From Streptomyces abikoensis (lineage in GTDB: Bacteria; Actinomycetota; Actinomycetes; Streptomycetales; Streptomycetaceae): a stretch of DNA of 64,000 bases. Position 1 is the stretch's first letter; each line of letters opens with the position of its first letter. The stretch covers positions 299,315 through 363,314 of the forward strand of contig NZ_BMRT01000007.1 of the NCBI RefSeq assembly GCF_014648775.1. The letters run 5' to 3'. Shown piece by piece: positions 23,957 through 32,273 of this stretch. Position numbers and translations under genes: made by a program. Under the pieces are notes generated by a model that saw nothing but the letters and a program-made list of their open reading frames with translations, was not told the origin of the DNA and ran no database searches.

Positions 23957-26515
23957 TCAGCGCAGGGCATCGCGCAGGCGCTGGACCCCCTCGCCGCTCA
24001 TCCCCTCCTCGACGATCTGCACCCTGGGCCGGCCGCCCAGCCGCAGGAACGCGTCGACCTGGGCGTCCGATTTCACCACGAACCGGAGCTCCCCCTCCCC
24101 CGCGTCCTCGTACGTCAGCCGGCCGATCACCGCGTCCGCGTAGTGGTCCGTGTCGAACCGGTCCCACGCCCACGCCAGCTGGGCCCGCACCCGCAGCGAC
24201 GGATGCGTCGCGTACCGCGCCAGCAAGGGGATGGCCCGGTCGTCGCCGAGCATCGTGGCCGTCACGACCACCGCGTACGCCACCTCGTCCGGCAGGCCCT
24301 CCGGGCCCGGCAGCAGGTCCAGTACGGCGCTGCCCGCCCCGGCGAGCGCCCGTGCGGCCTCCACGTCGCGCGGCGGGACGAGTTCCGCCGCCGCCCGCTC
24401 GACGCGCGTCCGCACGTCCGGGGCGACCTCCGGCGCCTGCTCCAGGCAGGCCGCGGCCAGCAGATGCAGCCGGTGCCGGTGGGTGTCCTCCTTGTCGCCC
24501 CGCTCCAGCAGCATCCCCAGCAGCTCCGCGCGGGCGCGCGGCGGGGCGTGGCCGACGGCCATGCGCAGGACGTCCTCCCACTGGTCGTCGTGGGCGTGGT
24601 TGACGAGCAGGTCGAAGTCCCAGTCGTCGACGGCGGCCCGGGCGCCGAGGTAGTCCTGGAACGTACGGTGGATGAAGTCCAGCGTCCCGCTGGTGGGTTG
24701 CCGCAGCACACCGCTGCGGACGACCAGGTGGCGCAGGATCTCCTCCGCGCTGCCGCGCGCCGCGACGGCGGGCATCGCGGGCAGGGCGCGTTCGAGGATC
24801 TCCACCGCCTTGTGCCACTCGATCTCCGAACGGCCGTTCCTCGTCAGCCAGTAGGCGATCTTCTGGAGGAGTGCGGTCTGCGCCTGCTCCAGCTCCGGGC
24901 CCTCCAGGCCGACCGCGATCTCGCGCTCGCGGTCCCGCCGGACCAGCAGCAGGTCCAGCGCCGCGCGGTAGAGCTCCATGCGGCCGTGCGGCAGATAGCC
25001 GCGCCGGGAGCGGTTGAGGGCGCAGATCATCGCGCACATCAGCGGATTGGTGGCCAGCCGGCCGAGGTCCCGCTTGGCGACCACGGCGGCGCTCAGCGCG
25101 TCGCCGAACGCCCGTAACCGCTCGTCCTCGCGCTGCCCGGCCGCGTCGTGCCACCGCTCGATGAAGGCCAGGACGTCGGCGCGGCTCATCGGGAGGAGTT
25201 CGAGCTCCGCGAAGCCCGCGTCCGCGAGCCAGCCCTCCCGGACCGCCGAGGGACGGGTGGTGATCACGTAGCGCGCCTCGGGGTAGGCGGCCAGCAGGTC
25301 CTTCACCCACGCCAGGGTGCGGCGCCGGTCCGCCTCGGGGACCTCGTCCACACCGTCGATCAGCAGCAGCGCCGTGCCCTCGTCCAGCCGCCCGGTCGCC
25401 CAGCCCCGCGCGGCGGGCAGCCCCGCGAGCGGCGCGGCCACGGCGTCCAGGAAGTCCTCCGGGCGGGGCAGTTCACCCTTTCGTATGAGGGTGCGCAGGG
25501 GCAGCGTCAGCGGTACGCAGCCGCTCAGGTGGCCCAGGCCGGGCGGCAGGTCGCCACGTGCGGTGACCGTGGCCAGCCACTGCAGCAGCGTCGTCTTCCC
25601 GGATCCGGCGGCGCCCCGCAGCAGCACCCGTTTGTGCCCGGCGAGCGCTTCCTCGGCCCGTCGCGGGGAGGGCAGGGGCCCGCCCCCGGTGTCCCCGGAG
25701 GCGCCCGTCAGCTCCAGGCTGAGGTACGTCGCGTCGAGCGGCCACGTCTCCGCCTCGCCGTCGCTCAGCGTCAGCCCGATGACGGTCAGCTCCCCGGACC
25801 TGCCGACGATGTACTCCCGGAGCCGGCGCTCGAACGCCTCGACCTCCAGCTGCCGGGGCGAGGCGAGCGAGCGCGAGGTGGGCCTGTGCCCGGCGACCAG
25901 GCACTCCCGCAGGAAACGGAAGTCCTGCCAGAGCGTCTCGGACGGCGTCACCGTCAGCCGTCCGTGCCGCCAGCCGGCGGGGTCGGCGCAGACGATCCCG
26001 GCGAGCGCGCCGCCCACGAAGACGGCGGCCCCCGACATCCCGGCCCAGGGCGAGCCGCCGTCGCCCGGCGGCGCCGGCGCGCCGTGGTCGCTGTCGAGGA
26101 CGTACCGCCCGCTGAGGAGATTGCTGCCGGGCTTCAGCGTGCCCACGATCTGCTCGGTGTCGAGCGCGTCCGCCCCGTCCCGCTGGACCTGCGGATAGCC
26201 GATGGCCGTCGCGCCGGGCCAGGCCCGCAGGTCGTACGAGCGCCCCCAGACCAGCGGCTCGAAGTCCGGGAGCGCCTGTTCCGTCACCACGTCGCGCTCG
26301 GCGGCCAGCAGCGCCACGTCGCAGCGCCGCCGGTCGTCGCGCGCCCACACCACCCGGCAGCGCACCTTGCCGACGCCGCCGGGCACGACGACCACGGGGG
26401 CGTCGCAGTCCGCGACCACGTGCGCGGCGGTCAGGATCAGGTCCGGCGTCAGGAGGTAACCGCTGCCCTGACTCCGCCCGAACACCGCCGCGATGCGCTC
26501 CCTCGCCGGGTGCAC
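23957..26515 (-). CDS. Trypsin-like serine protease fused to a NACHT (STAND) NTPase
   Basis: An 852-aa multidomain protein. Residues 1-210 form a trypsin-like protease with a visible catalytic triad: His32 in LTAAHVV, Asp66 in CDVALL, Ser161 in GMSGAAVF. There is no signal peptide, so it should be cytoplasmic. Residues about 295-470 are a NACHT NTPase: Walker A GAAGSGKTTLL (301-311), Walker B LLLIDGVDEVP (383-393), and the later TTRPSAV. A winged-helix/helical region follows (GTLDFIHRTFQDYLGARA), then HEAT-like helices (DDRAIPLLARYATHPSLRVRAQLAWAW) and a conserved-looking C-terminal cap (GELRFVVKSDAQVDAFLRLGG). This is the STAND plan of effector, switch and sensor, as in bacterial NLR-like anti-phage proteins; a defence role is inferred. 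GTG has GGAGGGG 10 nt upstream. Confidence 0.88.
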   Translation of the reverse strand: MHPARERIAAVFGRSQGSGYLLTPDLILTAAHVVADCDAPVVVVPGGVGKVRCRVVWARDDRRRCDVALLAAERDVVTEQALPDFEPLVWGRSYDLRAWPGATAIGYPQVQRDGADALDTEQIVGTLKPGSNLLSGRYVLDSDHGAPAPPGDGGSPWAGMSGAAVFVGGALAGIVCADPAGWRHGRLTVTPSETLWQDFRFLRECLVAGHRPTSRSLASPRQLEVEAFERRLREYIVGRSGELTVIGLTLSDGEAETWPLDATYLSLELTGASGDTGGGPLPSPRRAEEALAGHKRVLLRGAAGSGKTTLLQWLATVTARGDLPPGLGHLSGCVPLTLPLRTLIRKGELPRPEDFLDAVAAPLAGLPAARGWATGRLDEGTALLLIDGVDEVPEADRRRTLAWVKDLLAAYPEARYVITTRPSAVREGWLADAGFAELELLPMSRADVLAFIERWHDAAGQREDERLRAFGDALSAAVVAKRDLGRLATNPLMCAMICALNRSRRGYLPHGRMELYRAALDLLLVRRDREREIAVGLEGPELEQAQTALLQKIAYWLTRNGRSEIEWHKAVEILERALPAMPAVAARGSAEEILRHLVVRSGVLRQPTSGTLDFIHRTFQDYLGARAAVDDWDFDLLVNHAHDDQWEDVLRMAVGHAPPRARAELLGMLLERGDKEDTHRHRLHLLAAACLEQAPEVAPDVRTRVERAAAELVPPRDVEAARALAGAGSAVLDLLPGPEGLPDEVAYAVVVTATMLGDDRAIPLLARYATHPSLRVRAQLAWAWDRFDTDHYADAVIGRLTYEDAGEGELRFVVKSDAQVDAFLRLGGRPRVQIVEEGMSGEGVQRLRDALR

Positions 26516-26624
26516 GACCGAACCGCCCCCTCCGCCTCCGCCCCTGGTCTGACGAGCACCTGACGATACGCCAGTGGTTGGGGCGGAGTCGGGGGAACGG
26601 CTGGTTTACGCGGTGCGGGACGTC

Positions 26625-27578
26625 CTACTGTGCGTCGTACGCCCGCAGGGCAGCGATCAGCCACTTCACGGCGGGGCCCATGGCCGGCTCGGGCCAGCCG
26701 TTGATCACGGAGACGAGCCGCCAGTACCGCTCGTAGCCCGACTCGTCACCGATCTCCAGCCGCTCCAGCAGCCAGGCCCGGAACGCGGGCCCGTCCGCCC
26801 GGCCGGCCAGTTCGGCGTAGGCACGCGTCAGCTCGTCGACGACCGGCCGCGCGGCGGGCGACTCCGGCTCGGTCCCGGCCTCCCGGGCCGCGGCCGTGCG
26901 CACCCGGACCAGCTCGGCGAGCTGCCAGCCCGCGTGGGGGTCGAGCGCCCCGGCCTCGTCACGGGCCCGGACCTGGTCGGCCGCGGCCCTGCGCAGCGCG
27001 GCGCGGAAACCGTCGTCCTGGACGAGCCCGGCCAGCTCGATCCAGGCGTCGACCTGCTCGGGCGTGGGGTCGTCCGGCAGCATCGGCATCGCGTCGCGCA
27101 GCATGGCCAGGAAGTCCGGGCCGACGTCGACGCCTTCGAAGGCGTTGTCGATGAAGTCGTCGATCAGACGGCGGCGTTCGAGCTCCGACAGTTGTGCGAG
27201 TTTGTGCATGGTCTCCATCTCCTCCGGTGTCGACCCGCGGACGGCCACGGCCCGCAGCACGGCCCGGTGCATCCGCAGGGTGCGGATCTGCCGGTCCAGG
27301 GCGTCGGCGTGCACGGCCGCGATCTGGGCCACGGAGACCTCCCGCCCCAGCACGCGCTGGACGGCGGAGAGCCCGACGCCGAGTTCGCGCAGCGTGCGGA
27401 CGAGGCCGAGCCGGGCCAGGGCGTCCGGTCCGTAGAGCCGGTAGCCCGCGGGTGTGCGGTCGGTCGGCGGCACGACCCCCGTGTCGGACCAGAACCGGAT
27501 GGTCTTGACCGTCAGGCCGGTCAGCCGGGCCAGTTCCCCGATGGAGTAGAGGGTGGTGTCGTCGTCCATGTCCGCCAC
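26625..27578 (-). CDS. MerR family transcriptional regulator
   Basis: A 317-aa regulator. The MerR winged-helix is at about residues 8-75: YSIGELARLTGLTVKTIRFWSDTGVVPPTDRTPAGYRLYGPDALARLGLVRTLRELG, followed by the dimerisation helix. The C-terminal ~200 residues form a large helical domain (e.g. AWIELAGLVQDDGFRAALRR) of the type seen in some actinobacterial MerR proteins, perhaps a ligand sensor; it lacks a TipAS-like signature that I can see. GTG at 27578 has GGGAG at 8 nt and is preferred; ATG at 27569 is possible. A TTGACT box upstream may be its -35 element. It is 109 nt from the protease-NACHT start, same strand. Confidence 0.87.
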   Translation of the reverse strand: MADMDDDTTLYSIGELARLTGLTVKTIRFWSDTGVVPPTDRTPAGYRLYGPDALARLGLVRTLRELGVGLSAVQRVLGREVSVAQIAAVHADALDRQIRTLRMHRAVLRAVAVRGSTPEEMETMHKLAQLSELERRRLIDDFIDNAFEGVDVGPDFLAMLRDAMPMLPDDPTPEQVDAWIELAGLVQDDGFRAALRRAAADQVRARDEAGALDPHAGWQLAELVRVRTAAAREAGTEPESPAARPVVDELTRAYAELAGRADGPAFRAWLLERLEIGDESGYERYWRLVSVINGWPEPAMGPAVKWLIAALRAYDAQ

Positions 27579-27705
27579 CGTGGTGTCTCCCGTCGCTGGA
27601 GAGTCAACTCGGACATCCTGGAACCCGGGGCGGGGGTCCCGGCGTCCACGCCGAAAACAGTCGATCACGGACGTCGTCCACGGACGTCGTCGCTAAGGAG
27701 GCCTC

Positions 27706-28329
27706 ATGGCCGCCATGGCCGCGCGCTACCTCTACCTCGTCCGGCACGGCGAGGCGCTACCGGACGAGAGCGCCCTGACCGAGGCGGGCCGCCGCCAGGC
27801 TGAACACCTCGGCCGACGCCTCGCCTCCGCCCCGCTCTCCGCGATCCACCACAGCCCGCTGCCCCGCGCCCGGCAGACGACCGAACTGATCGCCGGGCAA
27901 CTCGACGGCGTCCCGACGCGGAGCACGGAGACGGCGGGCGACTACGTCCCCTACGTACCGCGACGGGAGGAACTGCCGCCGCGGTTCGCCGACACCTTGC
28001 TGGCCCGTCTCGCCGGCTTCCCGGACGAGGAGCTGCACCGGGGCCCGGCCCTGGCCCGCGAGGCCCTGGCGGAGTTCACGGGCCCGGTGGAGGGCACCGA
28101 GCCGCGCCACGAACTCGTGGTCACCCACAACTTCCTCGTGGCCTGGCTGGTGCGCGCCGCGCACGACGCCCCGGCCTGGCGCTGGATGGGCATGAACCAG
28201 GGCAACGCGTCCCTGACGGTCATCCGCTACGCCCCGGACCGCCCGGCGACGGTAATGATCCACAACGACATGAGCCACCTGCCGGAGGACCTGCGCTGGA
28301 CGGGCTTCCCGCCGGAACTACGGGTGTGA
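27706..28329 (+). CDS. Histidine phosphatase family protein
   Basis: A 207-aa phosphoglycerate-mutase-like phosphatase. The catalytic RHG motif is LYLVRHGEALPDE, the second arginine is in SPLPRARQTTEL, and the second catalytic His is in LVVTHNFLVAWLV. It may act on small phosphate esters or phosphoproteins; the substrate is unknown. A very strong ribosome site, AAGGAGG, lies 4 nt before ATG 27706. Divergent from the MerR gene; an orphan regulated promoter and a terminator follow. Confidence 0.88.
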   Translation: MAAMAARYLYLVRHGEALPDESALTEAGRRQAEHLGRRLASAPLSAIHHSPLPRARQTTELIAGQLDGVPTRSTETAGDYVPYVPRREELPPRFADTLLARLAGFPDEELHRGPALAREALAEFTGPVEGTEPRHELVVTHNFLVAWLVRAAHDAPAWRWMGMNQGNASLTVIRYAPDRPATVMIHNDMSHLPEDLRWTGFPPELRV

Positions 28330-28341
28330 GGGCGGACACCC

Positions 28342-28372
28342 TTGACCTCAAGCCGACTTGAGGTACCAAGAT
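28342..28372 (+). promoter_or_regulatory. MerR/SoxR-type promoter with palindromic operator
   Basis: TTGACC (28342-28347), a 19-nt spacer and CAAGAT (28367-28372). The spacer holds the perfect palindrome ACCTCAAG-CCGA-CTTGAGGT (28345-28364), which has the same arms as the E. coli SoxR box (CCTCAAGTTAACTTGAGG). A 19-nt spacer is typical of MerR-family activated promoters. No open reading frame follows before the terminator at 28396. Confidence 0.72.
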
Positions 28373-28395
28373 CGCAGCACGAGCACGGGGGGGGG

Positions 28396-28440
28396 AGCCC
28401 GGCCCGGACGCGCCACGGGGGTGCGAGTCCGGGCCGGGCT
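28396..28440. terminator. Terminator between the phosphatase gene and acpS
   Basis: A 14-bp perfect stem: AGCCCGGCCCGGAC (28396-28409) and GTCCGGGCCGGGCT (28427-28440), with a 17-nt loop. It would serve acpS-glmS on the minus strand, and also end any transcript from the promoter at 28342. A run of nine G residues (28387-28395) abuts it. Confidence 0.78.
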
Positions 28441-28480
28441 TCACAAGCCGGCGCACGGACATCCTGCCGCGCAGCCCCCC

Positions 28481-28849
28481 TCACTGCTCCGCGATCACCA
28501 CCGCCGAGGCCACCCCCGCGTCGTGGCTCAGCGAGATGTGCCAGCTGCGGACCCCGAGCGCCTCCGCGCGGGCCGCGACCGTGCCCGTGACGACGAGAGA
28601 CGGCCGGCCGCTCGACTCCGTGACAATCTCGGCGTCCGTCCAGAGGAGCCCCGGTGGCGCCCCCAGGGCCTTGGCCAGGGCTTCCTTCGCGGCGAAGCGG
28701 GCGGCGAGCGAGGCGATGCCTCGGCGTTCGCCGCCCGGCAGGTACAGCTCGCGTTCCACGAAGAGGCGGTCCGCCATTCCCGGCGTCCGCTGGAGCGCGG
28801 CGTCGAAGCGGTCGATCTCCGCGACGTCGATCCCGACTCCCACGATCAT
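28481..28849 (-). CDS. acpS: Holo-[acyl-carrier-protein] synthase
   Basis: A 122-aa AcpS-type phosphopantetheinyl transferase. It moves 4'-phosphopantetheine from CoA to the serine of acyl carrier proteins. Motifs: GVGIDVAEIDRF at the N-terminus (Mg ligand Asp8) and ARFAAKEALAKALG (Glu and Lys of the active site), then WHISLSHDAGVASAVVIAE. The start overlaps the glmS stop by 4 nt. Confidence 0.95.
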   Translation of the reverse strand: MIVGVGIDVAEIDRFDAALQRTPGMADRLFVERELYLPGGERRGIASLAARFAAKEALAKALGAPPGLLWTDAEIVTESSGRPSLVVTGTVAARAEALGVRSWHISLSHDAGVASAVVIAEQ

Positions 28850-30699
28850 TCGACGGTCACCGACTTCGCGAGGTTGCGCGGCTGGTCGACCTCGTTGCCG
28901 CGGGCCGTGGCGAGCTCGCAGGCGAAGACCTGGAGGGGGACGGTCGCGACGAGCGGCTGGAGCAGCACCGGCGTGGCCGGGATCTCGATGAGGTGGTCAG
29001 CGTAGGGGCGTACGGCCGTGTCGCCGCGCTCGGCGATGACGATCGTGCGGGCGCCCCGGGCGCGGATCTCCTGGATATTGGAGACGATCTTGTCGTGGAG
29101 GACGGACCGGCCGCGCGGCGAGGGGACGACCACGACGACCGGGACGTCCCGCTCGATCAGCGCGATCGGACCGTGCTTGAGCTCGCCCGCCGCGAAGCCC
29201 TCGGCGTGCATGTACGCGAGCTCCTTGAGCTTCAGCGCCCCTTCCAGCGCGACGGGGTACCCGACGTGCCGGCCCAGGAAGAGGACCGTGTTCTTGTCGG
29301 CGAGGGAGCGGGCCAGCTCACGGACCGGCTCCATCGTCTCCAGGACCTCCTCCACCTCCCCCGCGATCTCCGACAGGTCGCGGATCACGGAGAGGATCTC
29401 GTCGCCCCACTTGGTGCCCCGCACCTGGCCGAGGTACAGCGCCACCAGGTAGCAGGCGACGAGCTGCGTCAGGAAGGCCTTCGTCGAGGCGACGGCCACC
29501 TCCGGGCCGGCGTGGGTGTACAGGACCGCGTCCGACTCCCTCGGGATCGTCGAGCCGTTGGTGTTGCAGATGGCGAGCACCTTCGCGCCCTGCTCGCGCG
29601 CGTGCCGCAGGGCCATCAGCGTGTCCATGGTCTCGCCGGACTGGCTGATGGCGATCACCAGCGTGCGCGGGTCGAGGATCGGGTCGCGGTAGCGGAACTC
29701 GCTGGCCAGCTCCGTCTCGCAGGGGATGCGGGTCCAGTGCTCGATGGCGTACTTGGCGATGAGCCCCGCGTGGTACGCCGTGCCGCACGCGACGATGACG
29801 ACCTTGTCGACCTCCCGCAGCACGGAGGCGGGGATGCGGACCTCGTCCAGCGTCAGCGAGCCCGACGCGTCGATGCGGCCCAGCAGCGTGTCGGCGACGG
29901 CCTTCGGCTGCTCGGCGATCTCCTTGAGCATGAAGTAGTCGTAGCCGCCCTTCTCGGCGGCCGAGGCGTCCCAGTCGACGTGGTAGGCGCGGGTGTGCTC
30001 GTCGGCGGGGGCGCCGTCGAAGTCGGTGACGACGACGCCGTCTCGGCGCAGCTCGACGACCTGGTCCTGGCCGAGCTCGATGGCGTCCCGGGTGTGGGCG
30101 ATGAAGGCGGAGACGTCGGAGGCGAGGAAGTTCTCGCCGTCGCCGACGCCCACCACGAGCGGGGAGTTGCGCCGGGCGCCCACGACCAGGTCCGGGTCGT
30201 CGGCGTGGACGGCGACGAGCGTGAAGGCGCCCTCCAGCCGGCGGCAGACCTGGCGCATGGACTCGGCCAGGTCGCCGCAGGAGGAGAAGGACTCCGCCAG
30301 CAGGTGGGCGACGACCTCGGTGTCCGTCTCGGAGGCGAGGTCGTGGCCGCGCTCGGCCAGCTCGGCCCGCAGCTCCGCGAAGTTCTCGATGATGCCGTTG
30401 TGGACGACCGCGACGCGGCCCGCGTTGTCCAGGTGCGGGTGGGCGTTGACGTCGGTGGGGCCGCCGTGGGTGGCCCAGCGCGTGTGGCCGATCCCGGTCG
30501 AGCCGGAGGGGAGGGGGCGGTCGGCCAGCTCCTTCTCCAGGTTCGCGAGCTTGCCGGCCTTCTTCGCCGAGGCCAGCCCGCCGTCGGCCAGGACCGCCAC
30601 CCCGGCCGAGTCATAGCCGCGGTACTCCAGCCGCCGCAGCCCCGCCAATACGACATCGAGGGCGCACTGCCCTCCCACATAGCCAACGATTCCGCACAT
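28846..30699 (-). CDS. glmS: Glutamine-fructose-6-phosphate aminotransferase (isomerising)
   Basis: A 617-aa enzyme that makes glucosamine-6-phosphate, the entry to UDP-GlcNAc. The glutaminase nucleophile is Cys2 (MCGIVGYVG), with TRWATHGGPTDVNAHPH and NGIIENF in the same domain. Two SIS domains follow (VACGTAYHAGLIAKYAIE and ISQSGETMDTLMALRHA; LGRHVGYPVALEGALKLKEL). The C-terminus PRNLAKSVTVE matches the conserved PKNLAKSVTVE tail. No DasR-like site was seen upstream. It works with glmM, about 3 kb away. Confidence 0.97.
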   Translation of the reverse strand: MCGIVGYVGGQCALDVVLAGLRRLEYRGYDSAGVAVLADGGLASAKKAGKLANLEKELADRPLPSGSTGIGHTRWATHGGPTDVNAHPHLDNAGRVAVVHNGIIENFAELRAELAERGHDLASETDTEVVAHLLAESFSSCGDLAESMRQVCRRLEGAFTLVAVHADDPDLVVGARRNSPLVVGVGDGENFLASDVSAFIAHTRDAIELGQDQVVELRRDGVVVTDFDGAPADEHTRAYHVDWDASAAEKGGYDYFMLKEIAEQPKAVADTLLGRIDASGSLTLDEVRIPASVLREVDKVVIVACGTAYHAGLIAKYAIEHWTRIPCETELASEFRYRDPILDPRTLVIAISQSGETMDTLMALRHAREQGAKVLAICNTNGSTIPRESDAVLYTHAGPEVAVASTKAFLTQLVACYLVALYLGQVRGTKWGDEILSVIRDLSEIAGEVEEVLETMEPVRELARSLADKNTVLFLGRHVGYPVALEGALKLKELAYMHAEGFAAGELKHGPIALIERDVPVVVVVPSPRGRSVLHDKIVSNIQEIRARGARTIVIAERGDTAVRPYADHLIEIPATPVLLQPLVATVPLQVFACELATARGNEVDQPRNLAKSVTVE

Positions 30700-30737
30700 G
30701 GACGGAAGCGTACGGCCCCGGTGTCAGCCCCCGTGGG

Positions 30738-30929
30738 TCAACGCCCGCGCTCGATCCGGTCGATGGCGTCCTGGACCAGCTCCAGGTACTCGACCTCCTC
30801 GCAGCGCGGTTTGCTGCCGAGAACGTACCGGTCGAGGCAGTCGCCGAGGTCCTGGCCGAGGTCCTCGTCCGGCAGCTGGGCGGTGAGATCGCCGCGCACC
30901 CGGTCGGCGAAGGCGTCGCGCGGGGCCAC
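30738..30929 (-). CDS. Small acidic conserved-looking protein upstream of glmS
   Basis: About 63 residues if GTG 30929 is used (VAPRDAFADRVRGDLTAQLP...). The sequence is amphipathic and acidic (DEDLGQDLGDCLDRYVLGSKPRCEEVEYLELVQDAIDRIERGR), with two cysteines. The reading frame stays open upstream but with arginine-rich, unlikely sequence; the start is therefore uncertain. It lies 38 nt before glmS on the same strand and probably belongs to its operon. I do not recognise a domain. Confidence 0.55.
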   Translation of the reverse strand: MAPRDAFADRVRGDLTAQLPDEDLGQDLGDCLDRYVLGSKPRCEEVEYLELVQDAIDRIERGR

Positions 30930-31289
30930 GGCCCCGGCGGCGGGCGCGCCGACGGGCGTGTGAACGTCACGGCGGGGGCGTACGACACGTCGTACGCCCC
31001 TCCTGGCACGGCGGAGCACGAGCTGGAGAACGAACAACGGAACCCCCCGCGTGGGGAGAGGGACAGGAGGCTGGACGCTATTCCTGACTCGCGAGTAAGT
31101 ACAGACCCCAGCGCGAACTTCACCCACTGGCACCACACCGTCCCCGTCCGCCACGAGGGCCACACCACTTGGAGCACACTCGGAGCACGCTCGGAACGCC
31201 CTCGTCACACGCCCGGCCCACCGCCACGCTCCGCCGTGGAACCGCCACCCGGAGGTGATCACCGCGCCGACGGCGCGCACAATGGGCCC
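30930..31289. promoter_or_regulatory. Divergent control region between the glmS operon and coaA
   Basis: No convincing gene is seen. Two palindromes stand out. One is GGCGTACGA-CACG-TCGTACGCC at 30977-30998. The other is TGACTCGCGAGTAA at 31085-31098, whose core ACTCGCGAGT is a perfect 10-bp palindrome, similar in form to TetR-family operators. The coaA side has a -10-like CACAAT just before its GTG. Short direct repeats CTCGGA(G/A) occur near 31167-31192. Confidence 0.5.
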
Positions 31290-32270
31290 GTGCCCACCAC
31301 GACCGACCAGCCGCGGCACCGACGCCGCGCGGACTCCTCCCCCTTCGTCGACCTCACCCGGACGGAGTGGAGCGCGCTGCGCGAGAACACCCCGCTGCCG
31401 CTGACCGCCGAGGAGGTCGAGCGGTTGCGCGGCCTGGGCGACGTCATCGACCTGGACGAGGTCCGGGACATCTACCTGCCGCTCTCCCGCCTGCTCAACC
31501 TCTACGTGGGCGCCACGGGCAGCCTGCGCGGCGCCCTCAACACCTTCCTGGGGGAGAAAGGGGCACAGCGCGGCACGCCGTTCGTCATAGGCGTGGCGGG
31601 CAGCGTGGCGGTGGGCAAGTCGACCACGGCCCGGCTGCTGCGGGAGCTGCTGGCCCGCTGGCCCGAGCACCCGCGCGTGGAGCTGGTCACGACGGACGGC
31701 TTCCTGCTGCCCAACGCCGAGCTCCAGCGGCTGGGCCTGATGTCGCGGAAAGGTTTCCCCGAGTCCTACGACCGCCGGGCGCTGACCCGCTTCGTCGCGG
31801 ATGTGAAGGCCGGGAAGGACGAGGTGTCGGCGCCCGTCTACTCCCATCTGATCTACGACATCGTGCCGGACGAGCGGCTGACCGTGCACCGCCCGGACAT
31901 CCTGATCATCGAGGGCCTCAACGTCCTCCAGCCGGCGCGCCCCGGCGAGGACGGCCGTACGAGGGTGAGCCTGGCCGACTTCTTCGACTTCAGCGTCTAT
32001 GTGGACGCGCGCGCGGAGGACATCGAGCGCTGGTACTACGACCGCTTCAAGAAGCTGCGCGCCACGGCCTTCCACGACCCCGACTCCTACTTCCGCCGGT
32101 ACACCCAGGTGTCGGAGGAGGAGGCGCTGGACTACGCGCGGCGCAACTGGCGGACGATCAACAAGCCGAACCTGCTGGAGAACGTGGCGCCCACGCGGGG
32201 ACGGGCGAACCTGATCCTGCGGAAGGGCGTGGACCACAAGGTGCAGCGGCTGTCGCTGCGGAAGCTCTGA
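31290..32270 (+). CDS. coaA: Type I pantothenate kinase
   Basis: A 326-aa P-loop kinase that phosphorylates pantothenate, the first committed step of CoA synthesis. The P-loop is FVIGVAGSVAVGKSTTARLLRELL; other family motifs are VTTDGFLLPNAELQ, RKGFPESYDRRAL, VYSHLIYDIVPDE and LIIEGLNVLQ. GTG at 31290 is preceded by CACAAT ending 6 nt upstream and has no Shine-Dalgarno, so it looks leaderless. It converges on glmM with a shared terminator. Confidence 0.95.
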   Translation: MPTTTDQPRHRRRADSSPFVDLTRTEWSALRENTPLPLTAEEVERLRGLGDVIDLDEVRDIYLPLSRLLNLYVGATGSLRGALNTFLGEKGAQRGTPFVIGVAGSVAVGKSTTARLLRELLARWPEHPRVELVTTDGFLLPNAELQRLGLMSRKGFPESYDRRALTRFVADVKAGKDEVSAPVYSHLIYDIVPDERLTVHRPDILIIEGLNVLQPARPGEDGRTRVSLADFFDFSVYVDARAEDIERWYYDRFKKLRATAFHDPDSYFRRYTQVSEEEALDYARRNWRTINKPNLLENVAPTRGRANLILRKGVDHKVQRLSLRKL

Positions 32271-32273
32271 CGA

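Noticed and set aside
25148..26563. 471-codon forward open frame opposite the protease-NACHT gene
   Set aside because: Shadow frame; the reverse strand has full catalytic and Walker motifs.
30611..31177. Alternative minus-strand frame preceded by AGGAGGGG upstream of glmS
   Set aside because: Encodes Ser/Arg/Thr-rich sequence overlapping the glmS start; the other frame (30738-30929) gives a sensible acidic protein.
30700..31289. DasR (dre) site before glmS
   Set aside because: No 16-bp match to the ACTGGTCTAGACCACT pattern was found.
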